A DNA stretch of 36,585 nt. Source: Pseudarthrobacter albicanus. GTDB taxonomy: Bacteria; Actinomycetota; Actinomycetes; Actinomycetales; Micrococcaceae. Position numbers and translations under genes: made by a program. This document shows, in pieces, positions 1-8,181 of this stretch. Every line of letters starts with the position of its first letter. Within the stretch, counting starts at the first letter, position 1. The notes beneath the pieces are model-generated. The model was not told the origin of the DNA, did no database searches, and saw nothing but the letters and a program-made list of their open reading frames with translations. Where the stretch lies: NCBI RefSeq assembly GCF_018224015.1, contig NZ_JAGPOT010000079.1, positions 1 through 36,585 on the forward strand. The letters run 5' to 3'.

Positions 1-1
1 C

Positions 2-142
2 CTCGGCGCCGCCTGGCTCGTCCTGCGCAAACGCCCGTCCCACCTGGCCCGCTACGCGACGTTCCAGAAGGACCTCGCCGGCGAGAAGGTCATCGCCGAT
101 GAGAAGGCAGTGGCCGATCAGAAGGCACAGCGGGAAAGCTGA
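2..142 (+). CDS. C-terminal end of an unidentified, possibly membrane, protein (partial)
   Basis: An open frame enters from the left edge and ends at TGA 140-142, giving 46 residues. They begin with a short hydrophobic stretch (LGAAWLVL) followed by basic residues (RKRP) and then a charged, Lys/Glu/Asp/Gln-rich hydrophilic tail. This is what the last membrane helix and cytoplasmic tail of a transporter look like, but the fragment is too short to name a family. The stop lies 3 bases before the purU start, so the two genes are probably cotranscribed and translationally coupled. The reading frame and stop are certain; the membrane-protein reading is inference. Confidence 0.6.
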   Translation, partial: LGAAWLVLRKRPSHLARYATFQKDLAGEKVIADEKAVADQKAQRES

Positions 143-145
143 GCC

Positions 146-1000
146 ATGGAAACCGAACACATTCTGACCGTCAACTGTGCCGAGTCCCCGGGAATCGTCC
201 ACGCGATCACCGGCTACCTGCTGGACCACGGCTGCGACATCATCGACACCAAGCACTTCGGTGACCGCAGGGAAAAGCAGTTCTTCATGCGCGTGCACTT
301 CGCGTCAGGGAACAAAGCCTTCAGCACCGAAGAGCTGCGCCGGGACTTCGCACCCCTGGCCGACGAATGGGCCATGAACTGGCAACTGGAGCCGCACGGC
401 CGCAAACGCCGGGTGCTCATCATGGTGTCCAAGTTCGGGCACTGCCTCAACGACCTGCTGTTCCGGGCCCGCACGGGCGATCTTCCGGTGGACATCGTGG
501 CCGTGGTCTCCAACCACACGGACCACGAGGAGCTGGTCACGTGGCATGACATCCCGTTTTTCCACCTCCCGGTCACCAAGGAGACCAAGCCGGCGCAGGA
601 AGCCCGACTGCTGGAACTTGTGGATGAACACGATGTGGAACTTGTGGTCCTGGCCCGCTACATGCAGGTGCTCAGCGATGAGCTCTCGGCCGAGCTGACC
701 GGGCGCACCATCAACATCCACCACTCGTTCCTGCCCAGCTTCAAGGGCGCCAAACCCTACCACCAGGCCTACGACCGCGGCGTCAAGACGGTGGGCGCCA
801 CCGCCCACTACGTCAACGCCGAACTGGATGAGGGGCCGATCATTTCCCAGCAGGTCATCGACGTGGACCACACGTACACCGCCGAGGACCTGGTGGCGGT
901 CGGCCGGGACGCCGAATGCGCCGCCCTGCGCAACGCCGTCAGGTGGCACTGCGAGGGCCGGGTCATGCTCGACGGAAACCGGACGGTGATTTTGCGCTGA
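146..1000 (+). CDS. purU: Formyltetrahydrofolate deformylase
   Basis: PurU hydrolyses 10-formyl-tetrahydrofolate to tetrahydrofolate and formate in the cytoplasm, balancing the one-carbon pool. The 284-residue product has the usual family length (about 280). Residues 5-80 resemble the N-terminal ACT domain (LTVNCAESPGIVHAITGYL), and the rest is a formyltransferase-fold domain. Visible family signatures are INIHHSFLPSFKGAKPYHQA, which carries the Asn and His of the formyltransferase catalytic triad, and DEGPII, which carries the Asp. The start ATG lies 3 bases after the upstream stop, and I see only a weak ribosome site, consistent with coupling. The gene is followed by a 231-base gap containing a promoter for the next gene. 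The call is secure; the link of its one-carbon role to the neighbouring proline genes is only contextual. Confidence 0.95.
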   Translation: METEHILTVNCAESPGIVHAITGYLLDHGCDIIDTKHFGDRREKQFFMRVHFASGNKAFSTEELRRDFAPLADEWAMNWQLEPHGRKRRVLIMVSKFGHCLNDLLFRARTGDLPVDIVAVVSNHTDHEELVTWHDIPFFHLPVTKETKPAQEARLLELVDEHDVELVVLARYMQVLSDELSAELTGRTINIHHSFLPSFKGAKPYHQAYDRGVKTVGATAHYVNAELDEGPIISQQVIDVDHTYTAEDLVAVGRDAECAALRNAVRWHCEGRVMLDGNRTVILR

Positions 1001-1091
1001 CCCCCGTTGGCCGGCCCGAAGCCCGGGCTTCAGGCCGGCCGGTTCGGGTACTCACGGTGTACCTACTTGGAGGATGTACTTACGCGGGCCA

Positions 1092-1120
1092 TTGAACACT
1101 CGTGGTCAGTGGCCTATCCT
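1092..1120 (+). promoter_or_regulatory. Predicted sigma-A-type promoter
   Basis: TTGAAC (1092-1097) and TATCCT (1115-1120) are separated by exactly 17 bases in the gap after purU. The expected transcript would start near 1127 and leave roughly 100 bases of leader before the zinc-ribbon gene at 1232. It was recognised by eye only. Confidence 0.45.
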
Positions 1121-1231
1121 GAGACCGTTGAAGGTCAAGCAGAGGCCCATGACAACGATTTCGATAACGAGCGCTGTCCTGTGCGTATGCCGTTCGGCGA
1201 CTGCATCGGAGACGTTCGGGATAGGCCGACA

Positions 1232-1591
1232 ATGAAGCCAGCCAAAAGCCGTCCCCCGCTTTCCGCAACTTCGGGCGGCCATGCCCTCAAGCCCGCACGC
1301 ACATTGGTGCCTGCCGCGTATCACGGGGCCGAGGCCCAGCACCCCGGCCGGGGCCGCCGGGACGCGCACCACCCCACCCTGGTGGAGTCCGAATACGTGG
1401 GCAGCCCGTACTGCGAGCGGTGCGGCACGGACGAATTCATCTATCTGGAGACCTTTGTTCCCGCCACGCACCGGCGGGACGGCTCCATCAACAAGCTTGG
1501 CGAGGCCACCTACTTCTGCTCCGGCTGCGAAGACTACTCGGCCCACGCCGTGCCCGCCTCCTGGGTGCCGCCGGGCTGGTACTTCGGCTAA
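1232..1591 (+). CDS. Small zinc-ribbon-like hypothetical protein
   Basis: This 119-residue protein has a basic, probably disordered N-terminus (about residues 1-40). Its C-terminal part has two CxxC pairs, YCERCGTDEF and FCSGCEDY, about 30 residues apart, which is the arrangement of a single zinc-ribbon knuckle. The C-terminus is aromatic and Pro-rich (SWVPPGWYFG). I do not recognise a named family, and binding of zinc is inferred from the cysteines. The frame stays open upstream to 1007, but ATG 1232 is preferred because a promoter lies at 1092-1120 and the upstream residues look non-coding; ATG 1187 is an alternative. The gene sits alone between purU and the terminator hairpin at 1652-1694, so it may be its own transcription unit. 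Confidence 0.65.
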   Translation: MKPAKSRPPLSATSGGHALKPARTLVPAAYHGAEAQHPGRGRRDAHHPTLVESEYVGSPYCERCGTDEFIYLETFVPATHRRDGSINKLGEATYFCSGCEDYSAHAVPASWVPPGWYFG

Positions 1592-1651
1592 GCCACGCAG
1601 ACCCAGGCCACACAGGCCCAGGCCACGCCGATCTGACCCGCCGGGCAACGG

Positions 1652-1694
1652 CACGGGCCGGCGGCCACCATTGGAGGGTGGCCGCCGGCCCGTG
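1652..1694. terminator. Bidirectional terminator hairpin between convergent genes
   Basis: A perfect 18-bp inverted repeat (1652-1669 with 1677-1694) surrounds a 7-base loop. It lies between the stop of the zinc-ribbon gene (+) and the stop of putA (-). There is only a short T-rich stretch after it, but the stem is very strong and the position fits a shared terminator. Confidence 0.75.
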
Positions 1695-1712
1695 TTCTGC
1701 TGGAGCGGACTC

Positions 1713-4700
1713 CTAGATGAGTCCGTCCGAGAGGTGGTTGGGCGTGCCGAAGCGGTGCGCCGTGATGCTGATGGCCTGCTCGTGCAGGAACGGCAGCAAC
1801 TCCACGCGGCCGGCCTCCGTGACCGGGTGGGCGTAGACGGCCAGGTCCGGGCGGCCGCCGGTTGCTTCGGCCAGCGCCGTGGCGTTGCCGCCGATCAGCC
1901 GGATGCGGCCGCCGGACAGTTTGCCTGCCGCGGCGAGCGTTCCCGCGGAGGCCAGCCAGTCGGCGTCGTTCTCCACCGTGACGGCGATGCCGAGCCCGGA
2001 CAGCACGGTGCGCAGCCGGCCAGGCGGCCCGACGGCGGCGGACACCGTCAGCGCGGAGCCGGCCAGGACGCCGGCGGCGACGGTCCGGACGAGGTCAGCG
2101 AGCGGTTCACCTTCCGAGAGGCGGACCGTGACCGGCAGCGGACGGTAGCGGAAGATGTTGCGTTCGGCGCCCAGGCCGGAGACGTCCTTGCCAGTGCCAA
2201 ATTCTTCGGTCCAGGCGGCGGCATCGGAGGCCAGGGCGCGCTGCAGCGGCTCCAGCTCGGCGGGGGCCAGGAAGCCCCTGGCGGCATCCTCGAGCCGTCG
2301 CACGCCGGAGTGCGCAGCCGTGGCTCCCCCGTTGGCCAGTGCCGTGCTGGCCTTGCTGGTCCAGTCGCCGAGCCCGGCGAGGTAGTTGGGTCCGCCGGCC
2401 TTGGTGCCGGCGCCGACGGCGGATTTCTTCCAGCCGCCGAACGGCTGGCGCTGGACGATCGCGCCGGTGATGCCGCGGTTGACGTAGAGGTTGCCGGCCT
2501 GGACGGAGTCCAGCCAGATGCCCAGTTCCTCCGGATCCAGGGAGTGCAGGCCCGAGGTGAGGCCGTAGTCGATCTGGTTCTGGATGGCGATGGCCTCTTC
2601 CAGGGTGTCCGCGGTCATGACGCCCAGGACGGGTCCGAAGAATTCGGTGAGGTGGAAGTAGGACCCGCGGCGCACGCCGTAACGGACGCCGGGGCTCCAG
2701 AGCCTGCCGGTGTCATCGAGCCTGCGCGGCTCGACGGCCCAGTTTTCGCCTTCGCCGAGCGTGGTCAGGGCGTCCAAGAGCTTGCCGTTCGCGGCCTCGA
2801 TGATCGGGCCCATCTGGCTGGCCGGGTTCTCCGGGTAGCCGACCTTCAGAGAGGTGACGGCGTCGATGAGCTGGTTGTGGAAACGCCTGGAGGTCCCCAC
2901 GGAACCCACCAGGATGACGAGGGAGGCGGCGGAGCACTTCTGCCCGGCGTGGCCGAAGGCGGAGTAGGCCACGTCCTTGGCCGCGAGGTCCAGGTCCGCG
3001 CTCGGGGTGACGATGATGGCGTTCTTGCCGCTGGTCTCGGCCAGCAGCGGCAGGTCCTGGCGGAAGGAGCGGAACAGTTCGGCGGTCTCGTAGCCGCCGG
3101 TCAGGATGACGCGGTCCACCGCGGGGTGCGAAATCAGCTGCTGGCCGAGTTCACGCTCGCCGAGCTGGACCATGGTCAGCACGCCCCGCGGGACACCTGC
3201 TTCCCAGAGGGCCTCGATCATCACGGCGCCGCTGCGGCGGGCCTGCTTTGCGGGCTTGATCACGACGGCGGAGCCGGCGGCGAGCGCCGCGAGGGTGGAG
3301 CCGGCCGGGATGGCCACCGGGAAGTTCCACGGCGGGGTCACGACGGTGAGCTTGGACGGGACGAAGGCGGCGCCGTCGACGTCGTCGAGCTTACGGGCGG
3401 ATTCGGCGTAGTAGTGGGCGAAGTCCACGGCCTCGCTGACCTCGGGATCGCCCTGGTCGATGGTCTTGCCGGTCTCGCTGGCCATGACCTCGAGCAGTTC
3501 GGCCCGCCGGGATTCCAGGACGTCGCCCGCGCGGTGCAGGATCGCCGCACGCTCATTGCCGGAGAGAGCACCCCACGCTTGGCCTTTTTCCACCGCGGTT
3601 TCGATCACGGCGTTGAGGGTTGCGGCGTCGTTGATGGTGGCGGCGTCCACGGCGGCGTTGCCGAGGGTGGAAGTCGTGACGCGGCCCAGGATGGCGCGGC
3701 CCCAGTCGCGGTTGGCGGGCAGCGAGGGATCGGTGTCCGGGGTGTTTTCGAAGGAATCGCCCGGCATCGGCGCGGCCGGGAGGCTGCGGTCCTGCCGCCG
3801 GTTGGCTGGCGGGACCTCGTCGTCGAGCTTCTCAAGGGAGGCGAGGAAACGCTGTTTCTCCCGCTCGAACAGCGCAGTGCTAGTCGGGGAGTTCCCTCCT
3901 AGTTCAAAGACGGCGGACATGAAGTTGTCCTGGCTGGCGCCTTCCTCGAGCCGGCGGATCAGGTAGGCGATCGCGACGTCGAACTCGGCGGGGTGGACCA
4001 CCGGAGTGTAGAGCAGGAGCGAGCCGACGTCCTGTCTGACGGCTTCCGCCTGGCCCTGGGCCATGCCGAGCAGCATCTCGAATTCGATGCCGGATTCCAC
4101 GCCGCGCTGCTTGGCCAGCAGCCAGGCGAAGGCGATGTCGAAGAGGTTGTGGCCTGCGACGCCGATCCGGATGTTGCGGATCCGGTCGGGGTGCAGCGCG
4201 TAGTTGATCACGCGCTTGTAGTTGGTGTCCGAGTCCTGCTTGGTGCCCCAGGTGGCGAGCGGCCAGCCGTGCAGGGAGGCCTCCACGTGCTCCATCGGCA
4301 GGTTGGCGCCCTTGACCACGCGGACCTTGATGGCTGCGCCGCCCTCGGCGCGCCGGGCGGCGGCCCAGTCCTGGAGCCGGATCATGGCCGCGAGGGCGTC
4401 GGGCAGGTAGGCCTGCAGCACGATGCCTGCCTCGAGGTTCTTGAATTCGGGCTTGTCCAGGATCCGGGTGAAGACCGCGATGGTCAGGTCCAGGTCCTTG
4501 TATTCCTCCATGTCCAGGTTGATGAACTTGGCTGTCTGCCCGCCGCTGGCGAATGAGGCGGCGCGGGCAAAGAGCGGGGTCAGTTTCTCGACGACGTGCT
4601 CCACGGCCTCGTCGAAGGCCCAGGCGGAGTGCGGGGCGACGGTGGAGGAGACCTTGATGGAGACGTAGTCGACGTCGGGCCGGGCCAGCAGGGCGTGGGT

Positions 4701-5255
4701 GCCCTCGAGCCGGCGGGAGGCCTCGTGCTCGCCCAGCACTGCCTCGCCGAGGAGGTTGACGTTGAGCTTGATGCCGTCCTTGCGGATCTTCGCGATGGCC
4801 GGGCCCAGCTTGGCGTCCGTGGCGTCGACAATCAGGTGGCCGACCATTTCGCGCAGCACGCGGCGGGCTATCGGGATGACCACCGGGGGCAGGACCGGGG
4901 CCAGGGAACCCCCGAGGCGGACGGCGCCGCGCATATACCAGGGCAGGAACGCGGGCACCTTGGGCGCGAGGGCGGCGAGGTTGCGGGCGGCGACCAACAG
5001 GTCCTCGGGGCGGACGACGCCGTCGACGAATCCGACCGTGAAGTCCAGGCCGTTGGGGTCCTTCAGGACACCCGCGAGCTGCTCGGCCGACGCGTCCACG
5101 GGAACCTTCGCGGCGACGGTGAGCCAGCGGCGCACCTGGGCAATGGTTTCTTCGGCGAGGGCCGCGGCCTCGAGGACCGGGGAGCCGTCCGGGACAGCCG
5201 CGTGGGAGGCTTCATTGCCGGTGTGCACGCCCGGTGCCGTCGAAATGTTGGTCAT
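1713..5255 (-). CDS. putA: Bifunctional proline dehydrogenase / L-glutamate gamma-semialdehyde dehydrogenase
   Basis: This enzyme oxidises L-proline to P5C with FAD and then to glutamate with NAD+. The 1180-residue chain has an N-terminal helical part, a proline dehydrogenase barrel (about 130-440) with YLIRRLEEG near residue 430, and an aldehyde dehydrogenase domain (about 530-985). The latter carries TPPWNFP, Glu740 in LLAETSGKN and nucleophile Cys774 in GQKCSAAS. A C-terminal domain of about 190 residues ends with AISITAHRFGTPNHL and resembles the vestigial aldehyde-dehydrogenase-like domain of longer PutA proteins. There is no N-terminal ribbon-helix-helix domain, so it should not regulate its own gene as E. 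coli PutA does. An AAGGA ribosome site lies rather far (about 13 bases) from the ATG. The promoter at 5300-5328 closely resembles that of the upstream permease. Confidence 0.95.
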   Translation of the reverse strand: MTNISTAPGVHTGNEASHAAVPDGSPVLEAAALAEETIAQVRRWLTVAAKVPVDASAEQLAGVLKDPNGLDFTVGFVDGVVRPEDLLVAARNLAALAPKVPAFLPWYMRGAVRLGGSLAPVLPPVVIPIARRVLREMVGHLIVDATDAKLGPAIAKIRKDGIKLNVNLLGEAVLGEHEASRRLEGTHALLARPDVDYVSIKVSSTVAPHSAWAFDEAVEHVVEKLTPLFARAASFASGGQTAKFINLDMEEYKDLDLTIAVFTRILDKPEFKNLEAGIVLQAYLPDALAAMIRLQDWAAARRAEGGAAIKVRVVKGANLPMEHVEASLHGWPLATWGTKQDSDTNYKRVINYALHPDRIRNIRIGVAGHNLFDIAFAWLLAKQRGVESGIEFEMLLGMAQGQAEAVRQDVGSLLLYTPVVHPAEFDVAIAYLIRRLEEGASQDNFMSAVFELGGNSPTSTALFEREKQRFLASLEKLDDEVPPANRRQDRSLPAAPMPGDSFENTPDTDPSLPANRDWGRAILGRVTTSTLGNAAVDAATINDAATLNAVIETAVEKGQAWGALSGNERAAILHRAGDVLESRRAELLEVMASETGKTIDQGDPEVSEAVDFAHYYAESARKLDDVDGAAFVPSKLTVVTPPWNFPVAIPAGSTLAALAAGSAVVIKPAKQARRSGAVMIEALWEAGVPRGVLTMVQLGERELGQQLISHPAVDRVILTGGYETAELFRSFRQDLPLLAETSGKNAIIVTPSADLDLAAKDVAYSAFGHAGQKCSAASLVILVGSVGTSRRFHNQLIDAVTSLKVGYPENPASQMGPIIEAANGKLLDALTTLGEGENWAVEPRRLDDTGRLWSPGVRYGVRRGSYFHLTEFFGPVLGVMTADTLEEAIAIQNQIDYGLTSGLHSLDPEELGIWLDSVQAGNLYVNRGITGAIVQRQPFGGWKKSAVGAGTKAGGPNYLAGLGDWTSKASTALANGGATAAHSGVRRLEDAARGFLAPAELEPLQRALASDAAAWTEEFGTGKDVSGLGAERNIFRYRPLPVTVRLSEGEPLADLVRTVAAGVLAGSALTVSAAVGPPGRLRTVLSGLGIAVTVENDADWLASAGTLAAAGKLSGGRIRLIGGNATALAEATGGRPDLAVYAHPVTEAGRVELLPFLHEQAISITAHRFGTPNHLSDGLI

Positions 5256-5299
5256 GGCTGGTACTCGTTCCTTCTCGTCAAGTGGAGCTCTTATGACCC

Positions 5300-5348
5300 A
5301 GTATGGAACCGGATTTTCATAAGATAAAGCGATGTTTTCCGAGCAATA
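5300..5348 (-). promoter_or_regulatory. putA promoter with LysR-type operator-like block
   Basis: Read on the minus strand, TTTATC (complement of 5323-5328) and CATACT (complement of 5300-5305) are 17 bases apart, placing the transcript start near 5293. The block 5300-5348 aligns without gaps to 7081-7129 in front of the amino-acid permease: 35 of 49 positions match, and 24 of 31 in the part 5318-5348. The conserved upstream part overlaps and extends beyond the -35 box, where a LysR-type activator usually binds. Confidence 0.6.
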
Positions 5349-5384
5349 CAGGTTAGAAAAAGCGAACGTTTCGGCGCCCGCCCA

Positions 5385-5551
5385 GACGCTCCCTCACCTC
5401 CCGCAGCTTTCCGGGGGACGCTCCCTCACCTGAGGTGAGGGAGGGTCCCTCGTATACGCCTCCATACCTGAGGGAGGGTTGTGTGCATTCCTGCGGAAGC
5501 TGCGGGAGCATCGGATGAAAAGCCGCAGGAACTGCGGGAGCGTCGTCGTGG
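5385..5551. repeat. Intergenic GC-rich repeat cluster (CTGCGGGAG / CTCCCTCAC family)
   Basis: The 297-base gap between putA and the permease holds the putA promoter and, from 5385 to the permease stop, a mosaic of short repeats. These include GACGCTCCCTCACCTCCCGC at 5385 (minus orientation), a second GACGCTCCCTCACC at 5418, and CTGCGGGAGC-type units at 5500 and 5533 in the opposite orientation. A perfect 10-bp inverted repeat (5421-5430 with 5434-5443, loop TGA) could terminate the permease transcript. The same core words recur in the arrays at 9675-9797 and 36188-36405. Confidence 0.7.
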
Positions 5552-5552
5552 G

Positions 5553-7016
5553 TCAGCCGATGGGACGGTGCATCTCCACTGCTTCCTCGTGCCGGGGACT
5601 GTCCGGGTTCATCAGCGAGTGCTTGCGGCCGTAGCCGAAGTAGATCGCCAGGCCAATTACGAGCCAGACGGCGAAGCGCACCCAGGTAGCGAAGGGAAGC
5701 TGGGTCATGAGGAAGCCGGAGGACAGGATGCCGAAGGCCGGCACCAGGGGCATCAGCGGGAGCCGGAAGGTACGCGGGGCGTCGGGCTTCTTGTAGCGGA
5801 AGATGATGACCGAGAGACAGACGACGACGAACGCGGCCAGGATGCCGATGTTGGTCAGGTCAGCCACGGCCTTGATCGGGAAGATGCCGGCCAGCACGGC
5901 GGACGTGATGCCGGCGATCCAGGTGACGCGCTGCGGGGTGCCGTGGCGGTCCGTCTTGGCGAACCAGCCCGGGAGCAGCCCGTCCCGGCTCATGGAGAAC
6001 CAGACGCGGGTGACGCCGAGGAGGAAGGTCAGCATCACCGTGAGGATGGACAGGACGGCGAACACCGAGATGATCGTCGCAATCACGGGCAGCCCGACGC
6101 CGTTGAAGGCGGAGGCGAAGCCGGCCTTCGGGTCGATGTCCCGGTAGTTCTGCATGCCGGTGAGCACCAGCGTGGCGGCGACGTACAGCAGCATGGCGAT
6201 GATCAGCGAGAGGATGATGGCCTTGGGCATGTGCTTCTTGCCGTCCGTGGCTTCTTCCGCCGCGGTGCTCATGGCGTCGTAGCCGAACACGGCGAAGAAC
6301 ACGGTGGCTGAACCTGCCAGCACCGGGCCGAAGCCGCTGGGCATGAACGGGCTGTAGTTGTTGGTGTTGATGTAGAAGATGCCCAGGCCGATGATGAACA
6401 GGATCAGGACCACCTTGATGGCCACGGCCACGAGCTCGAAGCGGCCGAAGGCCTTGGTGCCGCGGGACAGGATCCAGGTCACGATCAGGCAGACCACGAT
6501 CGCCGGAAGGTTGATGATGCCGCCCTTGCCCTCGTCCGCCGTCGACGTCATCCAGACGGGCATGTGGACCCCGATTCCGGCGAGGAACGCGTCGAAGTAG
6601 CCGGAGATGCCGATCGCGACGACGGCCACGATCGCGGTGTACTCCAGCAGCAGATCCCAGCCGATGAACCAGCCGATCACTTCACCCAGCGCCACGTAGC
6701 CATAGGTGTAGGCGGATCCGGCCCGCGGGATCATGCCGGCGAACTCCGCATAGGACAGAGCGGCCGCTGCGGAGGCCAGGCCCGCGATCAGGAAGGAAAA
6801 CAGCACCGCGGGCCCCACACCCGGGTTGTCTCCGCTGCCGGCAGCCACCAGCCCGGCCAGGGAGAAAATGCCGACGCCGATGATGCCGCCGACGCCGATG
6901 GCCGTCAGCTGCCAGAGCCCCAGGCTCTTGAACAAACCGCTGTGTTTGTTTTCCTCTTCGATGTCGTCAATGGGCTTGCGCCGCATGATGGACCTGGTCA
7001 AATCGTTTGTGCTCAT
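5553..7016 (-). CDS. APC-family amino acid permease
   Basis: This is a 487-residue integral membrane transporter of the amino acid-polyamine-organocation superfamily, CAT/YfnA-like branch. Early in the protein the sequence GVGGIIGVGIFSLAG is the typical substrate-binding first helix, followed by about eleven further hydrophobic segments and a short charged C-terminus. The amphipathic N-terminus (residues 1-30) is cytoplasmic. Substrate specificity cannot be read from the sequence. The promoter shared with putA, together with adjacency, suggests proline or another amino acid feeding glutamate metabolism, which is inference. The start is supported by a CAGGAGA ribosome site close before the ATG. 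Confidence 0.9.
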   Translation of the reverse strand: MSTNDLTRSIMRRKPIDDIEEENKHSGLFKSLGLWQLTAIGVGGIIGVGIFSLAGLVAAGSGDNPGVGPAVLFSFLIAGLASAAAALSYAEFAGMIPRAGSAYTYGYVALGEVIGWFIGWDLLLEYTAIVAVVAIGISGYFDAFLAGIGVHMPVWMTSTADEGKGGIINLPAIVVCLIVTWILSRGTKAFGRFELVAVAIKVVLILFIIGLGIFYINTNNYSPFMPSGFGPVLAGSATVFFAVFGYDAMSTAAEEATDGKKHMPKAIILSLIIAMLLYVAATLVLTGMQNYRDIDPKAGFASAFNGVGLPVIATIISVFAVLSILTVMLTFLLGVTRVWFSMSRDGLLPGWFAKTDRHGTPQRVTWIAGITSAVLAGIFPIKAVADLTNIGILAAFVVVCLSVIIFRYKKPDAPRTFRLPLMPLVPAFGILSSGFLMTQLPFATWVRFAVWLVIGLAIYFGYGRKHSLMNPDSPRHEEAVEMHRPIG

Positions 7017-7080
7017 CAGGGTCTCCTGCTTAGGTCTTGCCCATCAATCCACCCTGTGATGGGGATTACTCAGGGACAAC

Positions 7081-7129
7081 AGTATGCAAGCCCGGTTGCA
7101 TTAGATAAAGTGAATTTTTCTTATCAATA
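7081..7129 (-). promoter_or_regulatory. Permease promoter with LysR-type operator-like block
   Basis: Read on the minus strand, TTTATC (complement of 7104-7109) and CATACT (complement of 7081-7086) are 17 bases apart, with the start expected near 7074. The upstream part contains an imperfect dyad, GATAAAG-N9-CTTATC (7104-7125), that fits a LysR-family T-N11-A type site. The region lies between the permease and the divergent LysR gene, so it could also serve autoregulation. Confidence 0.65.
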
Positions 7130-7156
7130 ACCATTGAGTTTCATGAAGGAACGGCG

Positions 7157-8092
7157 ATGCTCGACGTCCGGCGATTGCGGCTGCTCCGTGAACTGAAGAT
7201 CCGCGGAACCCTGGCTGAGGTAGCCGAAGCGCTCCAGTACAGCCCGTCCTCAGTCTCCCAGCAACTGGCCCTGCTTGAAAAGGAAGCGGGCGTCGCGCTC
7301 CTGCGGAAAACCGGCCGCCGCGTGCAGCTCACACCCCAGGCCGAAGTCCTGGTTGCCCACACGGCCCAGCTGCTCGAAACCCTCGAACAGGCCGAGGCCG
7401 ACCTCGCGGCTTCCCTGACCACGGTCACCGGCACCGTCCGGATCGCCGTCTTCCAGTCGGCCGCCCTGGCCCTCATGCCGGACGCCCTGAGCCGGATGGC
7501 CGCCAGCTACCCCGAGGTCCGGGTGGAAATGACCCAGCGGGAACCGGAAACGGCACTCCACGAGACCTGGGCGCGCGACTTCGACCTCGTGATCGCCGAG
7601 CAGTACCCCGGCCACGCGGCCCCCCGCTACGCCGAACTGGACCGCATCCCGCTGACCAGCGACGCCATCCGGCTGGCCGTCCCGCCGCCATCGCCGGACC
7701 GGCCGGCCATCAAGACCCTTGCGGATACGGCGGAGCTGCCCTGGGTGATGGAGCCGCGCGGGGCGGCGTCGCGGCACTGGGCCGAACAGGCGTGCCGGAG
7801 CGCAGGCTTCGAACCCGACGTCCGCTTTGAAACAGCGGACCTGCAGGCGCAGATCCGGCTGATCGAATCAGGCAACGCCGTGGCCCTGATGCCGGACCTC
7901 GTCTGGACGGGCCGGGGAACCACAGCCAGCCTGCTGGGCCTGACCGGCGATCCGCACCGGACCGTCTTCACCTCCGTGCGCCGCTCCAGCGCGAAGCGGC
8001 CCGCCATCCTCGCCACCCGCGAGATCCTGGCCGAGACGGCCGCTGCCCTCGGCCCCGCGGGGCGGTCGCCGTCCCGGACGCCGACGGCGTGA
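7157..8092 (+). CDS. LysR-family transcriptional regulator
   Basis: The protein is 311 residues, the usual length for the family. Residues 1-60 form the winged helix-turn-helix (LRLLRELKIRGTLAEVAEAL, then YSPSSVSQQLALLEKEAG), and a linker helix leads into a periplasmic-binding-like effector domain (about 90-295) starting at GTVRIAVFQSAALALMP. The C-terminus is Ala/Pro/Thr-rich. AAGGAA at 7145-7150 is a good ribosome site for ATG 7157. The gene diverges from the permease across an operator-like block that is repeated before putA. The natural inference is that it controls both genes in response to proline or a related amino acid. The ligand is not deducible from the sequence. Confidence 0.93.
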   Translation: MLDVRRLRLLRELKIRGTLAEVAEALQYSPSSVSQQLALLEKEAGVALLRKTGRRVQLTPQAEVLVAHTAQLLETLEQAEADLAASLTTVTGTVRIAVFQSAALALMPDALSRMAASYPEVRVEMTQREPETALHETWARDFDLVIAEQYPGHAAPRYAELDRIPLTSDAIRLAVPPPSPDRPAIKTLADTAELPWVMEPRGAASRHWAEQACRSAGFEPDVRFETADLQAQIRLIESGNAVALMPDLVWTGRGTTASLLGLTGDPHRTVFTSVRRSSAKRPAILATREILAETAAALGPAGRSPSRTPTA

Positions 8093-8094
8093 CC

Positions 8095-8124
8095 GCCGAC
8101 GGCGTGACGGCCGCCGCCGTCGGC
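8095..8124 (+). terminator. Possible terminator after the LysR gene
   Basis: GCCGACGGCG (8095-8104) pairs with CGCCGTCGGC (8115-8124) around a 10-base loop directly after the stop codon. No T-tract follows, so termination is only suggested by position and stem strength. Confidence 0.45.
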
Positions 8125-8166
8125 CTGGCCGTAACATCCGTCACAGCGCACCGCGCGGCCCCGCGC

Positions 8167-8172
8167 TAGACT
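8167..8172 (+). promoter_or_regulatory. -10 element of panD, probable leaderless transcript
   Basis: TAGACT lies 9 bases before the panD ATG at 8182, with no Shine-Dalgarno sequence between them. No convincing -35 box is visible. The transcript would start at or within a few bases of the start codon. Confidence 0.5.
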
Positions 8173-8181
8173 GTTCACGTT

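Noticed and set aside
1281..3902. Long open frame (873 codons) on + opposite putA, and similar long frames opposite the permease, CopD-CtaG and other genes
   Set aside because: They are shadows of strong minus-strand genes in high-G+C DNA; their translations are Gly/Arg/Val-rich without family motifs.
5323..5348. Possible proline- or glycine-responsive riboswitch in the putA leader
   Set aside because: The predicted leader is only about 38 bases, too short, and the conserved block lies upstream of the transcript start, fitting a protein operator better.
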